This document shows, one piece after another, positions 15,578-23,480 of a stretch of DNA of 23,531 nt. This DNA is from an uncultured Muribaculaceae bacterium (GTDB taxonomy: Bacteria; Bacteroidota; Bacteroidia; Bacteroidales; Muribaculaceae). The notes under the pieces are model-generated. The model ran no database searches and was not told the origin of the DNA. It was given only the letters and a program-made list of their open reading frames with translations. The first letter of the stretch is position 1. Each line of letters starts with the position of its first letter. The position numbers were made by a program, and so were the translations under genes. The stretch is taken from positions 1-23,531 of the forward strand of contig CAJUBL010000048.1 in NCBI GenBank assembly GCA_910584665.1, written 5' to 3'.

Positions 15578-16735
15578 TTACTGCTCGGCAGCAAGCTTGT
15601 TGCGCAACGGGTTTGCATACATCATGTGTATCATGTCGGCCATGAAACTCCGTTCCACGTCATTGACGTCGGTGAGTTCAACCTTGTCGAGCTGTCCGTT
15701 GAGGTAGCTGTCAAATTTCCGTATATCATCCTCTGTGTAACGGTCGGCGAACCGGTCGGTTTTCTCCACGCGGTCGTAGGCTATGTAGTTGCAGGGGAAT
15801 ATGTGATATCCACGGTGTATCATGTTATCGATTGTGGTGGCAACGGCATGTATGCATTCCTGACGGTCGGCGTCGGTATTGATTGATGCAAGCCGGCTGT
15901 TGATGCATTCTCCGGCGGTAAATACCACTCTGCCTTTGTAACCGAGAATACCGGTCTCCATGTTGAACAGATCGTCACGCTGGCTCTTGTGGAAGTCGGG
16001 ATTGCGACGTTTCTGCAGATACTCGGTGGCTTTCAGATAATCACATGGGTCGTACTCATAGGAAATAGATACAGGGGTGATGTTCAGCGTTCTTATATTT
16101 TCTATTGGTGTTCCGCCTCCACCGAGAGTGAGCATCTTGATAAGACTCTCCTGAGTAAGGTCGTTGGAGTCTTTTGCCCGTCCCTCCCTCTGTGCTATCC
16201 ATGTCGATTCATGTTTGGTCCCGATGCAGTAGTGCATGTATCCCGACAGTTGCCGGGCTGCTTCCAATGCCTGGGTTACACGGAGATTACGTTTTACGAT
16301 GAAACTTTTGTTCAGTTTCACCAGATCTTCAATCCAGTTGTATATGAGCAGGTTGTTCCCTAATGCTACTTCGCTCGTGTGGTGCCTGGAGCGTACCAGA
16401 CACAGGTTGAGGAACGACGCGTCGAGCACGATGTCCCGGTGGTTGGTGATATATGTGCGGGAAGTCTCTGCGTCAAGTTTCTCAAAGCCCACACCGGTCA
16501 GTCCTGCTGTCGTCTTCATTACAAGCATCTCCAGAAACGGGACCATGACAGAACGCTGGAAGTCATGCTTGGTAGTCACCTTCAGCAACCCGTCTGTAAA
16601 CTCCGGATAGTTGACGTCAGGCATCACATAACGCACAGCGTGCTCAAAGCCCGGTTCCCTGACCAGTTCTTGCATTTTAGCTTCAAATTCATGGTCTTCA
16701 TACGGGGCTATATCTTTATATTCTTCGGGTATCAT
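15578..16735 (-). CDS. PlsB/PlsC-type glycerolipid acyltransferase
   Basis: 385 aa, no evident signal peptide or long membrane segment. The acyltransferase signature NHRDIVLDA (98-106) gives the catalytic H-x4-D pair (NHR-D-I-V-L-D: His99, with Asp101 and Asp105 available). A second conserved block, AQREGRAKDS near 181-190, matches the phosphate-binding EGxR element, and TPVSISYEYDP resembles the later valine-proline block. Likely transfers fatty acyl groups to glycerol 3-phosphate, its lyso form or another membrane lipid precursor at the inner membrane face. First gene of the four-gene minus operon with its own promoter; the phosphoesterase follows after 8 bases. Exact acceptor unknown. Confidence 0.82.
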   Translation of the reverse strand: MIPEEYKDIAPYEDHEFEAKMQELVREPGFEHAVRYVMPDVNYPEFTDGLLKVTTKHDFQRSVMVPFLEMLVMKTTAGLTGVGFEKLDAETSRTYITNHRDIVLDASFLNLCLVRSRHHTSEVALGNNLLIYNWIEDLVKLNKSFIVKRNLRVTQALEAARQLSGYMHYCIGTKHESTWIAQREGRAKDSNDLTQESLIKMLTLGGGGTPIENIRTLNITPVSISYEYDPCDYLKATEYLQKRRNPDFHKSQRDDLFNMETGILGYKGRVVFTAGECINSRLASINTDADRQECIHAVATTIDNMIHRGYHIFPCNYIAYDRVEKTDRFADRYTEDDIRKFDSYLNGQLDKVELTDVNDVERSFMADMIHMMYANPLRNKLAAEQ

Positions 16736-16772
16736 TTTTGCTTAATCAGTTCAATAATTCGGAACATTGCTA

Positions 16773-16780
16773 CAAAATTA
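16773..16780 (-). promoter_or_regulatory. -7 promoter box of the acyltransferase-phosphoesterase-tex-folK operon
   Basis: Minus-strand TAATTTTG fits TAnnTTTG, 37 bases before the acyltransferase ATG at 16735. The 19-base-distant -33 reads TTTA (16800-16803), three of four matching TTTG. Confidence 0.5.
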
Positions 16781-16845
16781 TTCTTTTGCAATCCAACTCT
16801 AAAATTTTTCTGTCACAAAAAAGCATTCCTTTACTTATTTTAACC

Positions 16846-16853
16846 TATCTTTG
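16846..16853 (+). promoter_or_regulatory. -7 promoter box of the SpoU-type methyltransferase
   Basis: TATCTTTG fits TAnnTTTG. It is about 90 bases before the ATG at 16945, giving a leader of roughly 85 bases that contains an inverted repeat. No clear -33 is seen. Confidence 0.45.
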
Positions 16854-16872
16854 TGTCGATAATCAGGGATTT

Positions 16873-16897
16873 TGCACACTGTTTTTATTCGTGTGCA
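16873..16897 (+). repeat. Inverted repeat in the methyltransferase leader
   Basis: TGCACAC (16873-16879) and GTGTGCA (16891-16897) pair perfectly around an 11-base loop. The position just after the likely transcription start would put a hairpin near the mRNA 5' end; it could also be an operator half-site pair. Confidence 0.4.
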
Positions 16898-16944
16898 GTT
16901 CTGTAGATAAATTCCGGACAATCATTATAACTCAGTTATCGCCG

Positions 16945-17796
16945 ATGCCTGTAATTCATATAACTTCTCTTGCCGAGCCCGGGCTGGAATACTATACTTC
17001 GCTCACGGAGGCTCAGTTACGTAACCGTCTTGATCCGGAAAACGGCATATTCATCGCCGAGAGTCCGAAGGTTATCATGGTGGCCGTAGAGGCAGGTTAC
17101 TCTCCGTTGTCTATGTTGTGTGAGGAGCGGCATATCACTGGGGACGCAGCTTTTGTAACGGAGCGGTTCCCCGGGATACCGGTCTATACCGGTGACAGGG
17201 AGACTCTTGCGCGTATCACCGGGTATACGTTGACGCGTGGTGTGTTGTGTGCTATGAGACGCCGTCGCCTGCCGTCGGTTGAGGAATTGTGTGACGGCGC
17301 TTCCCGTGTGGCTGTGATAGACGGAGTTGTGGATACCACTAATATCGGGGCCATATTCCGTTCGGCGGCCGCTATCGGTATCGATGCCATTCTGTTGACC
17401 CCTGCTTCGTGTGATCCGCTTAACCGCCGTGCCGTACGCGTGTCTATGGGTACCATATTCCAGGTGCCGTGGACATGGCTTGACCGTCCTGTCGCCGCTC
17501 TGGGTGGTCTTGGTCTGAAAACCGTCGCTATGGCTTTGAGTGACAATTCGGTGCCGGTTGATGATCCTGCACTGTGTGCCGAGCCGCGTCTCGCTGTTGT
17601 CCTCGGTACAGAAGGAGACGGACTGTCACGTGAGGTAATCGAAGGTTGCGATTATGTGGCCCGCATTCCCATGGCTCATGGCGTGGATTCTCTCAACGTG
17701 GCCGCCGCCTCTGCGGTAGCATTCTGGCAACTGCGTCTCAGGTCGTCAGGTAATCATGGTATACATGACGCGGATATTTCGGGGCGGCTGGTCTGA
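16945..17796 (+). CDS. SpoU (TrmH)-family RNA 2'-O-ribose methyltransferase
   Basis: Knotted SPOUT methyltransferase that moves a methyl group from S-adenosylmethionine to a ribose 2'-OH of rRNA or tRNA. 283 aa from the ATG at 16945; the reading frame is open further upstream but that part crosses the promoter and lacks family similarity. N-terminal substrate-binding part (1-110), then motif 1 DTTNIGAIFRSA with Asn133 and Arg139, motif 2 LGTEGDGLSRE (220-230), and motif 3 IPMAHGVDSLNVAAA (241-255). All SAM-knot motifs are intact. Which nucleotide it modifies cannot be told. Its last 43 bases overlap the convergent ligase gene, encoding a family-unlike tail after WQLRLR. Confidence 0.93.
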   Translation: MPVIHITSLAEPGLEYYTSLTEAQLRNRLDPENGIFIAESPKVIMVAVEAGYSPLSMLCEERHITGDAAFVTERFPGIPVYTGDRETLARITGYTLTRGVLCAMRRRRLPSVEELCDGASRVAVIDGVVDTTNIGAIFRSAAAIGIDAILLTPASCDPLNRRAVRVSMGTIFQVPWTWLDRPVAALGGLGLKTVAMALSDNSVPVDDPALCAEPRLAVVLGTEGDGLSREVIEGCDYVARIPMAHGVDSLNVAAASAVAFWQLRLRSSGNHGIHDADISGRLV

Positions 17797-19220
17797 ACGG
17801 TATTGTTGATGCTGTCGTTCAGATGTTGCAGTTCCTGTTTCATCCGGGTGATGGCCGGAGATCCGATTTTCGGTTTCATGCTTATCGTAATGTCGTATAT
17901 CTCCCTGAACCTGGCGTGGTCAAAACTTGCCGGGTCGGCATACAGACGTGCCAGCAGATAGTACGGATACAATCGGCCGGGCAACCGGTTGACCGATCGT
18001 CTGAAATAATGCCCGGCCATCACGGGATTGCCCATGTCCTGATGGTTGCGTCCTATCAGGTTGAGAAACATCGGGTCTGAGCTGATCTTCTCTCCCTGTT
18101 CCAGCACTCTGTTTGATTTATCGTATTTCCCATTCTGACGCAGGGCCTTACCGTAGTCGAACAGAAACCGCGGATTCCATTTCAGTTCATTCATGAGCGA
18201 ATCCAGATATATTTCATCGCTGTCGGTCAGCCGGTACTGATATGTGTACCTGATCCTGTCCCATCGGTCATTCTGTCTGTGTCGGTCTGTCATATTGGAT
18301 ATGACGGCTCCCGAGCATAGCATGACGATGCCTGCCGACAGTATGACGAGAACGGTGTTAAGCTTTCGTATCGGGATTATCGACAGGATTATCAAAATGG
18401 ATAATGTTGCTGTAAACTCCGGAAACTGAAGAGGGTATGACGACAGGCATACAATGGTAAAGGCTATTAATGAGCCGACTATTCCATGCTTGTCTGATTT
18501 ATGGGCGCAGTAGGATGCTAAGCCTATGATCACTATGAATGCCGTCAGAGAGAAGAGGCCGAATGCGATGCCGATCTGCAGGAATTCATTGAAAGCATAC
18601 TCCGGCGAGCCGGCGACTGTAGTAAAGATGCTGTCGGGATATGATGCAAAATAATCTTCCTGGGCTGAGCCGAGTTCTCCGGCAACATTATCCCATCCGA
18701 CTCCCGAAACGGGATTCCTGCCCATCGCGGCCAGACCGTTGCGCCATATCAGCAGACGTCCGAGTGCCGAATAGGGTTTTATGTATATTATGAGGAGTAT
18801 AAGTGCCAGGGATACAGTTGTAATGTATACTGCTGATTTCTTTGACGGTCGGGGTATTCGTCGGTATGCCGTCAGTACATATATACAGCCTGTGATGGCG
18901 GCCAGCCAGCCTGTGCGTCCCATCAGGACGGGCAGAAGAGCGATCGACATAGTGAGGTAGCTGATAGATATCCAGTATGAGACGTTATCTCTTTTGTTTG
19001 AAATTAAAGATAAGGCCGGAGGCATCAGTATAGCGAGGAATCCGCAGTATGGACCCGGATTATAGAATGTTCCTGTCGCAGGATACAGAGAGTGCCCGCT
19101 GACGGTTATCCCCATAAGCTGTCCCCATCCTAAAAGACATTCCCACAGGCCGAAAAGTATCAGCAGGCAAAGTATGATCATGAAAGCCAGGTCACGGTCC
19201 GCCTTTACATTTGTTTTCAT
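17754..19220 (-). CDS. O-antigen ligase/polymerase-family membrane protein with C-terminal TPRs
   Basis: 488 aa from the ATG at 19220, which is preceded by a purine-rich AGAGGA that can serve as ribosome binding site; an upstream TTG at 19232 is less likely. About eight membrane segments in residues 11-310, including the TGTFYNPGPYCGFLA block (49-63) seen in Bacteroidota O-antigen ligases, LMGRTGW, and the RLLIWRNGLAAMGRNPVSGVGWDN periplasmic part of the Wzy_C domain (about 155-178) followed by AFNEFLQIG. Residues 335-440 look like two or three tetratricopeptide repeats. Families of this kind ligate or polymerise surface glycans from undecaprenyl carriers, or glycosylate proteins. No glycan locus surrounds it. 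The N-terminal half seems short for the family. Confidence 0.82.
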   Translation of the reverse strand: MKTNVKADRDLAFMIILCLLILFGLWECLLGWGQLMGITVSGHSLYPATGTFYNPGPYCGFLAILMPPALSLISNKRDNVSYWISISYLTMSIALLPVLMGRTGWLAAITGCIYVLTAYRRIPRPSKKSAVYITTVSLALILLIIYIKPYSALGRLLIWRNGLAAMGRNPVSGVGWDNVAGELGSAQEDYFASYPDSIFTTVAGSPEYAFNEFLQIGIAFGLFSLTAFIVIIGLASYCAHKSDKHGIVGSLIAFTIVCLSSYPLQFPEFTATLSILIILSIIPIRKLNTVLVILSAGIVMLCSGAVISNMTDRHRQNDRWDRIRYTYQYRLTDSDEIYLDSLMNELKWNPRFLFDYGKALRQNGKYDKSNRVLEQGEKISSDPMFLNLIGRNHQDMGNPVMAGHYFRRSVNRLPGRLYPYYLLARLYADPASFDHARFREIYDITISMKPKIGSPAITRMKQELQHLNDSINNTVQTSRPEISASCIP

Positions 19221-19250
19221 GGTTCCTCTCAATTGTCCTGATGAGTTAAT

Positions 19251-19271
19251 CAGATAAATTCATTTTATCTG
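19251..19271 (-). repeat. Inverted repeat next to the ligase-gene -7 box
   Basis: CAGATAAA (19251-19258) and TTTATCTG (19264-19271) pair perfectly with a 5-base loop. The repeat abuts the -7 box and so covers the predicted transcription start, a fitting place for an operator or a 5'-end hairpin. It is not followed by a T run in the direction of reading, so a terminator for the upstream gene is less likely. Confidence 0.45.
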
Positions 19272-19279
19272 CAAAAATA
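19272..19279 (-). promoter_or_regulatory. -7 promoter box of the O-antigen ligase gene
   Basis: Minus-strand TATTTTTG fits TAnnTTTG, 52 bases before the ATG at 19220, in the 113-base gap after the transglutaminase gene. The -33 match is poor. It suggests the ligase gene can be transcribed separately from its upstream neighbour. Confidence 0.45.
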
Positions 19280-19333
19280 TAAATCATTTTATGAAAATAA
19301 TATTTTTTAAGATAATTAGTGTAATGAATATTG

Positions 19334-21295
19334 TTACCACCACTGCTGTCGGCCATCGCCGTCGATCATGAATATTCGTTCGTCCTTACCCTTTGTCAGG
19401 TCGCGCAGTAACAGCAGGGCCCCGCGGGGTACGTTGTCGTAAGTCAGCGAGACCCCGCCGGCTGTTTTTTGACCTAATGACCGCCAGTTCCCGTCATGCC
19501 AGTGATATAGCTCGTATAGGTCTCCGACCTCGACTGTGTTTCCGTCACCACGTCCGTAGAATATGATCTTTGAGATCTTTACCGGTTTGCCGAAGTCCAG
19601 TCCGGCCCAGTCTCCGTTGGGGTCAGGGGAGTTGAAAGATGTCAGTAAATCACCGTCAAACAGATTCTCACGTGTCATGCCCTCGTAGACCGTGCGATGT
19701 CCCTCGGTCCCGATGACTTTGCCCGACAGTTTTCTGCCGGTGTGATCATAGAATATGACCTCTCCCATGTTGCAGTGTGCGTTTCGGTGACGCTGGATAT
19801 ATCTCCAGTATCGGAATGCAGGCAATGTGTCAGGCAGAATGACTTCATGACCGACAGCCTTGCCGTCGGTGATTCTGTGTATGAGAGTAGGATTGGTGAA
19901 ACCGGGAGAACCGGAAGCCTCGAACTCTCCGTCATTTATAAGCCGTGCATATTTGTGTACATATTCTATGACCGGGTATTTACGATATAGCGTGACTGTC
20001 TCGGTTTTATGTGGATCGGACTCGATATAGTTCACCTTGCCTTCATTGTCAAGTACAAACGGGCAGGAGACAGGACATATGGTACCGTCCTGATTATAGC
20101 TGATGACCATATACATTATGTTAAGTCCGGCTTTGGCAAACGAAACCTTGCTGTTGTCATGATATGAGAAGTCTACGGGAGTCCATGAATTGTCTCCATA
20201 TACGGCAAGGTAGACATATCCTTTTGTCTTGTAGCCGGTCTCGACCGAGATATCGGCCGTGGCTATATATTCGTCGGTCACATCCTTCAGGAACAGATTC
20301 CTGAAAAAGTCAGGCACATACTCTCCCGACCGGTTGAGACGTGTCAGCTCCCGGTTCCGTGCGTATGTCACGCGATACATCTTGGCCAGTTTCTCGTCGG
20401 CATGATGTGTTTTGTCTGGACCTGTCGACAGTCCGCTGAAGATGATGCTTTTCCCTGTCGGTGCGATGATTGCGTTGGCACGATGTCCAAGCGAGCGGTA
20501 AGCCCAGTGGGGATTGACCTCGATTGATGTCGGGATTCCGGCGCTTCTGAACAGAACAGCCGATATGTAGGCGTAGTCGTCGCATGTTCCGAATGGTATG
20601 CGGCATCTTGTAGGTATACGGTAGACAGGACATTCGATTGCATTCCAGCTGAACGGTTTTATTATCTCGCCGAGATTACGGTTCATGACAACAGCGGCGC
20701 TGTATGACGAGTTGCGGAACATGTCGCAGTATTCCAGTTCATACAGACTGTCGGTATGAAAGTGTCTGAAGTCTTGGCGCCATGAGTCCAACGGCTGCAG
20801 GTCAAGGACCTTGTATGGTAGCAGATATTCACGGAACTGATTCTGTGTCAGATGCCTTGCCCACCTGCCATTGCGCCATTGATCGAACGCTTCGTCAATA
20901 TTGCGTATCAGAAAATCGGCCTTTATGATTTTCACATCCTGAACGATTGCCGCTTTCCGGATATTCAGTTTTCGGGCAATGGCATTTATTGTGTCGGCTA
21001 TGGTCTGGCGTTTTGCCCCCTCGAGCCGGTCCAAAGCCATGTCTACTTCATCATAGTATCTGTTGACCAGTGCAGTGTCGGCATAGGAATAGTGCCCCGG
21101 CATATTGGATATCAGAAATTCGGCGGCTGCAAGTTTTTCGGCATCATCGGCATAATGCTTTAAGACCCGTTCGAGTTCAGCGCGGTTCTCCCCGGCTTGC
21201 CGCAGAGCCATCTCAACCGAAGCCTCAGTTTCATTGCATCCTGATAACAATATGAGAATGAGCAGATTTATTGATATTGAAAATGCAACTTTCAT
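19334..21295 (-). CDS. Transglutaminase-fold lipoprotein with C-terminal beta-sandwich domain
   Basis: 653 aa from the ATG at 21295, which gives a lipoprotein signal ending LLSGC (Cys20); the open frame extends 33 codons further up but without a signal. Residues 25-180 are mostly helical. The transglutaminase-like core is near 225-300: Cys238 in FGTCDDYAYISAVLFRSAGIPTS, then His271 in LGHRANAI, giving the Cys-His pair of the papain-like fold. The C-terminal part (about 480-653) resembles an F5/8-type or carbohydrate-binding beta-sandwich (LFDGDLLTSFNSPD, WAGLDFGKPVKISKIIFYGRGDGN) and ends QQWW. Probably on the outer or periplasmic membrane face; it may act on peptides or bind glycan. The substrate is unknown. 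Confidence 0.82.
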   Translation of the reverse strand: MKVAFSISINLLILILLSGCNETEASVEMALRQAGENRAELERVLKHYADDAEKLAAAEFLISNMPGHYSYADTALVNRYYDEVDMALDRLEGAKRQTIADTINAIARKLNIRKAAIVQDVKIIKADFLIRNIDEAFDQWRNGRWARHLTQNQFREYLLPYKVLDLQPLDSWRQDFRHFHTDSLYELEYCDMFRNSSYSAAVVMNRNLGEIIKPFSWNAIECPVYRIPTRCRIPFGTCDDYAYISAVLFRSAGIPTSIEVNPHWAYRSLGHRANAIIAPTGKSIIFSGLSTGPDKTHHADEKLAKMYRVTYARNRELTRLNRSGEYVPDFFRNLFLKDVTDEYIATADISVETGYKTKGYVYLAVYGDNSWTPVDFSYHDNSKVSFAKAGLNIMYMVISYNQDGTICPVSCPFVLDNEGKVNYIESDPHKTETVTLYRKYPVIEYVHKYARLINDGEFEASGSPGFTNPTLIHRITDGKAVGHEVILPDTLPAFRYWRYIQRHRNAHCNMGEVIFYDHTGRKLSGKVIGTEGHRTVYEGMTRENLFDGDLLTSFNSPDPNGDWAGLDFGKPVKISKIIFYGRGDGNTVEVGDLYELYHWHDGNWRSLGQKTAGGVSLTYDNVPRGALLLLRDLTKGKDERIFMIDGDGRQQWW

Positions 21296-21380
21296 GTTAT
21301 CGATTGATTTAAATGATCCCGCGTTATTATTTTTTTTGATTGTTCCTGTCTTTTGATGAGCAACATAAATCTTGTAATTA

Positions 21381-21410
21381 AAGGCAATTAGCATAAAAGC
21401 TAATTGCCTT
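21381..21410 (-). terminator. Hairpin terminator of the NVEALA/beta-propeller operon
   Basis: A perfect 12-bp stem (AAGGCAATTAGC, 21381-21392, with 21399-21410) and a 6-base loop, 34 bases past the stop of the beta-propeller gene. On the minus strand the stem ends in CCTT followed by TAATTA, a short T-rich tail. It separates the AT-rich cassette from the transglutaminase gene. Confidence 0.75.
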
Positions 21411-21443
21411 AGTATGGCTTTTCGACATTTTGATAGTCTTGTT

Positions 21444-22577
21444 CTACCTGAAGTGATGAAAGAAGAGAACTGGATTGGACTCCTCGGTTAATCCTTTATC
21501 CCGGAACTCTGTCGATCCCCTTTCATCCTCGCTCGACAGCACCATGTCGGCATTGACCCTTGATACATAATAGTCCTTATATATCGTCAATGGTAAAGTA
21601 TATAGATATGGAAATTTTTTATGTTCGTTGAAGCCTACACGAAACAGTTTTCCGGTGTTGGCAGGATCTGTCTTGTCAAATTTATAGATATAATTCAAGT
21701 ACGCAACTTTTACAAAAAAACTTGTCAACTGGTATATGTTATTACCCTTTTCACATAAAGGTTCCAAATGAGTCACCACATCGCTGTTTCTTGTAAGATC
21801 ACTCAGTTGCCAACATGGTAACGAGAGATCGAAATCAGATAGTTTTTTTTCAGTCTTGAAATCATATGTCCATAATTTTTCAATCGTACAGTTTTTGCTG
21901 TCAATACAGTAGACCGATGTATCAAATTGTCGGGTTACAAGCAATTGTCCATTTCCCTTATTACATAAGAATGGAGTCCTAAAGCTTATATAACTTCCGA
22001 ATTTATCAAAATCCATCAGCTGGCATGTGATTTCTCTATCAACAACATTATACTTGGCAAATTCTTTCCATGTTTTATTACTGGTTTCGGATGCAAGCCA
22101 TATATTGTCACCATCAATCTCCATATAATAATATGGGTCATTTAATTCATATGAACCTATGTATTCACCGGCAAATGTATATCGCTGTATGCCATTTCTA
22201 ACAGGGGTTAACAGTAACACTTCATTTCCCATCAATTTGACATCATGTATAGATGTGTATTCTTCAGGTCCCTGACCAAATTTGTCAAATGACGAAACAA
22301 ATGATCCATCGCGATTAAAAACAATGATTTTTGAATCGCTTTTTATTAGAATATGCCGGTCATCAATATCTATCTTCTGTATCATTGACAGCAGTGATTC
22401 GTCGGTAGTCTCAAGAATAGTATAGTCGTATGAATCAAATATCTCGTCGGCCGAGCACAAATCATCATTGGGGTCGATTTCAACAATAAACTGTCCCTTG
22501 TTGACCTCGCTTCTGCACGCGCACAACGACAATATGCACATTGAAGCAATTATTAGATTGCAAATATTCTGAATCAT
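21444..22577 (-). CDS. 6-bladed beta-propeller lipoprotein
   Basis: 377 aa, starting at 22577. Signal peptide with lipobox LSLCAC places the lipidated cysteine at 21. The mature part shows the repeating blade pattern of the 6-bladed beta-propeller family of Bacteroidota: SYDYTILETTDESLLSMIQKIDI, ILIKSDSKIIVFNRDGSFVSSFDKFGQGPEEY (the FDKxGxGPEEY element is typical), IHDVKLMGNEVLLL, and IQRYTFAGEYIGSY. Role unknown; such lipoproteins sit next to NVEALA-type small proteins, as here (6-base gap). Base composition is AT-rich compared with genes to the left, suggesting transfer. Last gene of the cassette, followed by a hairpin terminator. Confidence 0.85.
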   Translation of the reverse strand: MIQNICNLIIASMCILSLCACRSEVNKGQFIVEIDPNDDLCSADEIFDSYDYTILETTDESLLSMIQKIDIDDRHILIKSDSKIIVFNRDGSFVSSFDKFGQGPEEYTSIHDVKLMGNEVLLLTPVRNGIQRYTFAGEYIGSYELNDPYYYMEIDGDNIWLASETSNKTWKEFAKYNVVDREITCQLMDFDKFGSYISFRTPFLCNKGNGQLLVTRQFDTSVYCIDSKNCTIEKLWTYDFKTEKKLSDFDLSLPCWQLSDLTRNSDVVTHLEPLCEKGNNIYQLTSFFVKVAYLNYIYKFDKTDPANTGKLFRVGFNEHKKFPYLYTLPLTIYKDYYVSRVNADMVLSSEDERGSTEFRDKGLTEESNPVLFFHHFR

Positions 22578-22583
22578 ATAAAT

Positions 22584-22955
22584 TTAGTTGGTTTTACCAA
22601 AAAGCATTTCATAAATTGTCTCGCATCCAAGACGTTGGCATGTTGAATCACCTCCAGAACGGCATTCATTACCTACTGCATACAATTCACCATTAACTTT
22701 TCCTTTAACAATTTTAATACCTATAACCTTTACAGCCATTTCAGCGGAGATACTAACACCACATACAATCTCATCTCTAAAATAGCTACATTCCATAATA
22801 CCTCCAGTTCCGGCCATTTCGCTATTGGACAAGGCTTCAATATTTGCCATTGTTAAATCATCAATATCTGTGGAACCGATTCTATTATAACCGATAATAC
22901 CGATAGATACTAAAACTGCAAATAGAGTACAAATAACATAAAATTTTTTTGTCAT
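22584..22955 (-). CDS. NVEALA-type exported small cysteine-rich protein
   Basis: 123 aa. N-terminal basic-hydrophobic signal (MTKKFYVICTLFAVLVSIGIIGY), then at 38-43 the motif NIEALS, a variant of the NVEALA motif for which this Bacteroidota family is named, followed by SNSEMAGTGG. The mature part has five cysteines (56, 65, 98, 106, 111), an odd number, with the last three in a C-x7-C-x4-C cluster. Family function is not established; the motif just after the signal looks like a processing site. Between residues 65 and 98 lies a hydrophobic, lysine-bearing stretch. It starts 30 bases after the thioredoxin-fold gene and ends 6 bases before the beta-propeller gene. Confidence 0.75.
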   Translation of the reverse strand: MTKKFYVICTLFAVLVSIGIIGYNRIGSTDIDDLTMANIEALSNSEMAGTGGIMECSYFRDEIVCGVSISAEMAVKVIGIKIVKGKVNGELYAVGNECRSGGDSTCQRLGCETIYEMLFGKTN

Positions 22956-22985
22956 GATAAATAGAATTTAAGGGATTAATAATAT

Positions 22986-23480
22986 TTATTGTTTACATTG
23001 TATTAAATTTATATATATTTCTCCAATTGATTTATTTGATATAGGATCACCAATGGCCAGTATTTTTAAATTCCTATCAAGCAAAAACGTATTTACATAA
23101 GAGTTTGTCGGAAATTTATTTAAATCACGTATTATGTTATTATAATCAATAGTTACAGGATGGTTATAGTGGTTGCTTTTCAGTGTACGTTTTATAGAAA
23201 TATCTTCTTTGGGCGCCAATACCGTCAATATGTCATACGATAAACTTTGTACAGTATCCAATTTATACAGGAAACGGTTCCATTCATCTAATTTCATCTG
23301 ACAAGATGTACATCTCGAACTTTCAAGATATCGTATAATAATGTAATTATTATGATTTATGTTTATAGTATCACCAGTTAGATAATCCTCCATATATGAT
23401 GGTAATACAACAGTACGTCCTTGCCAATAGCTTACCAGTTCGGAAATTTCATTTTTGGAAGATGTATAATACCATACCAC
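22986..23480 (-). CDS. Thioredoxin-fold (TlpA-like) CxxC protein, N-terminus uncertain
   Basis: 164 aa from a GTG at 23480; an in-frame stop lies 12 bases before it and no ATG precedes the domain. The sequence has RYLESSRCTSCQMKLDEW with the redox motif Cys57-T-S-Cys60, a mid-domain ITIDYNN-like strand (PVTIDYNNIIRDLNKFPTNSYVNTFLLDRN), and a last strand LKILAIGDP, the order of a thioredoxin fold. It shows no signal peptide or membrane anchor, although the partner genes are exported and relatives often start with one. The 5' end may be decayed, frameshifted, or truly cytoplasmic. It is AT-rich. The remaining bases to the window end (23481-23531) show no further gene or clear promoter. Confidence 0.65.
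   Translation of the reverse strand: MVWYYTSSKNEISELVSYWQGRTVVLPSYMEDYLTGDTININHNNYIIIRYLESSRCTSCQMKLDEWNRFLYKLDTVQSLSYDILTVLAPKEDISIKRTLKSNHYNHPVTIDYNNIIRDLNKFPTNSYVNTFLLDRNLKILAIGDPISNKSIGEIYINLIQCKQ

Noticed and set aside
16738..16944. N-terminal extension of the methyltransferase frame
   Set aside because: Crosses the promoter boxes of both divergent units and has no family similarity; the ATG at 16945 starts exactly where the domain begins.
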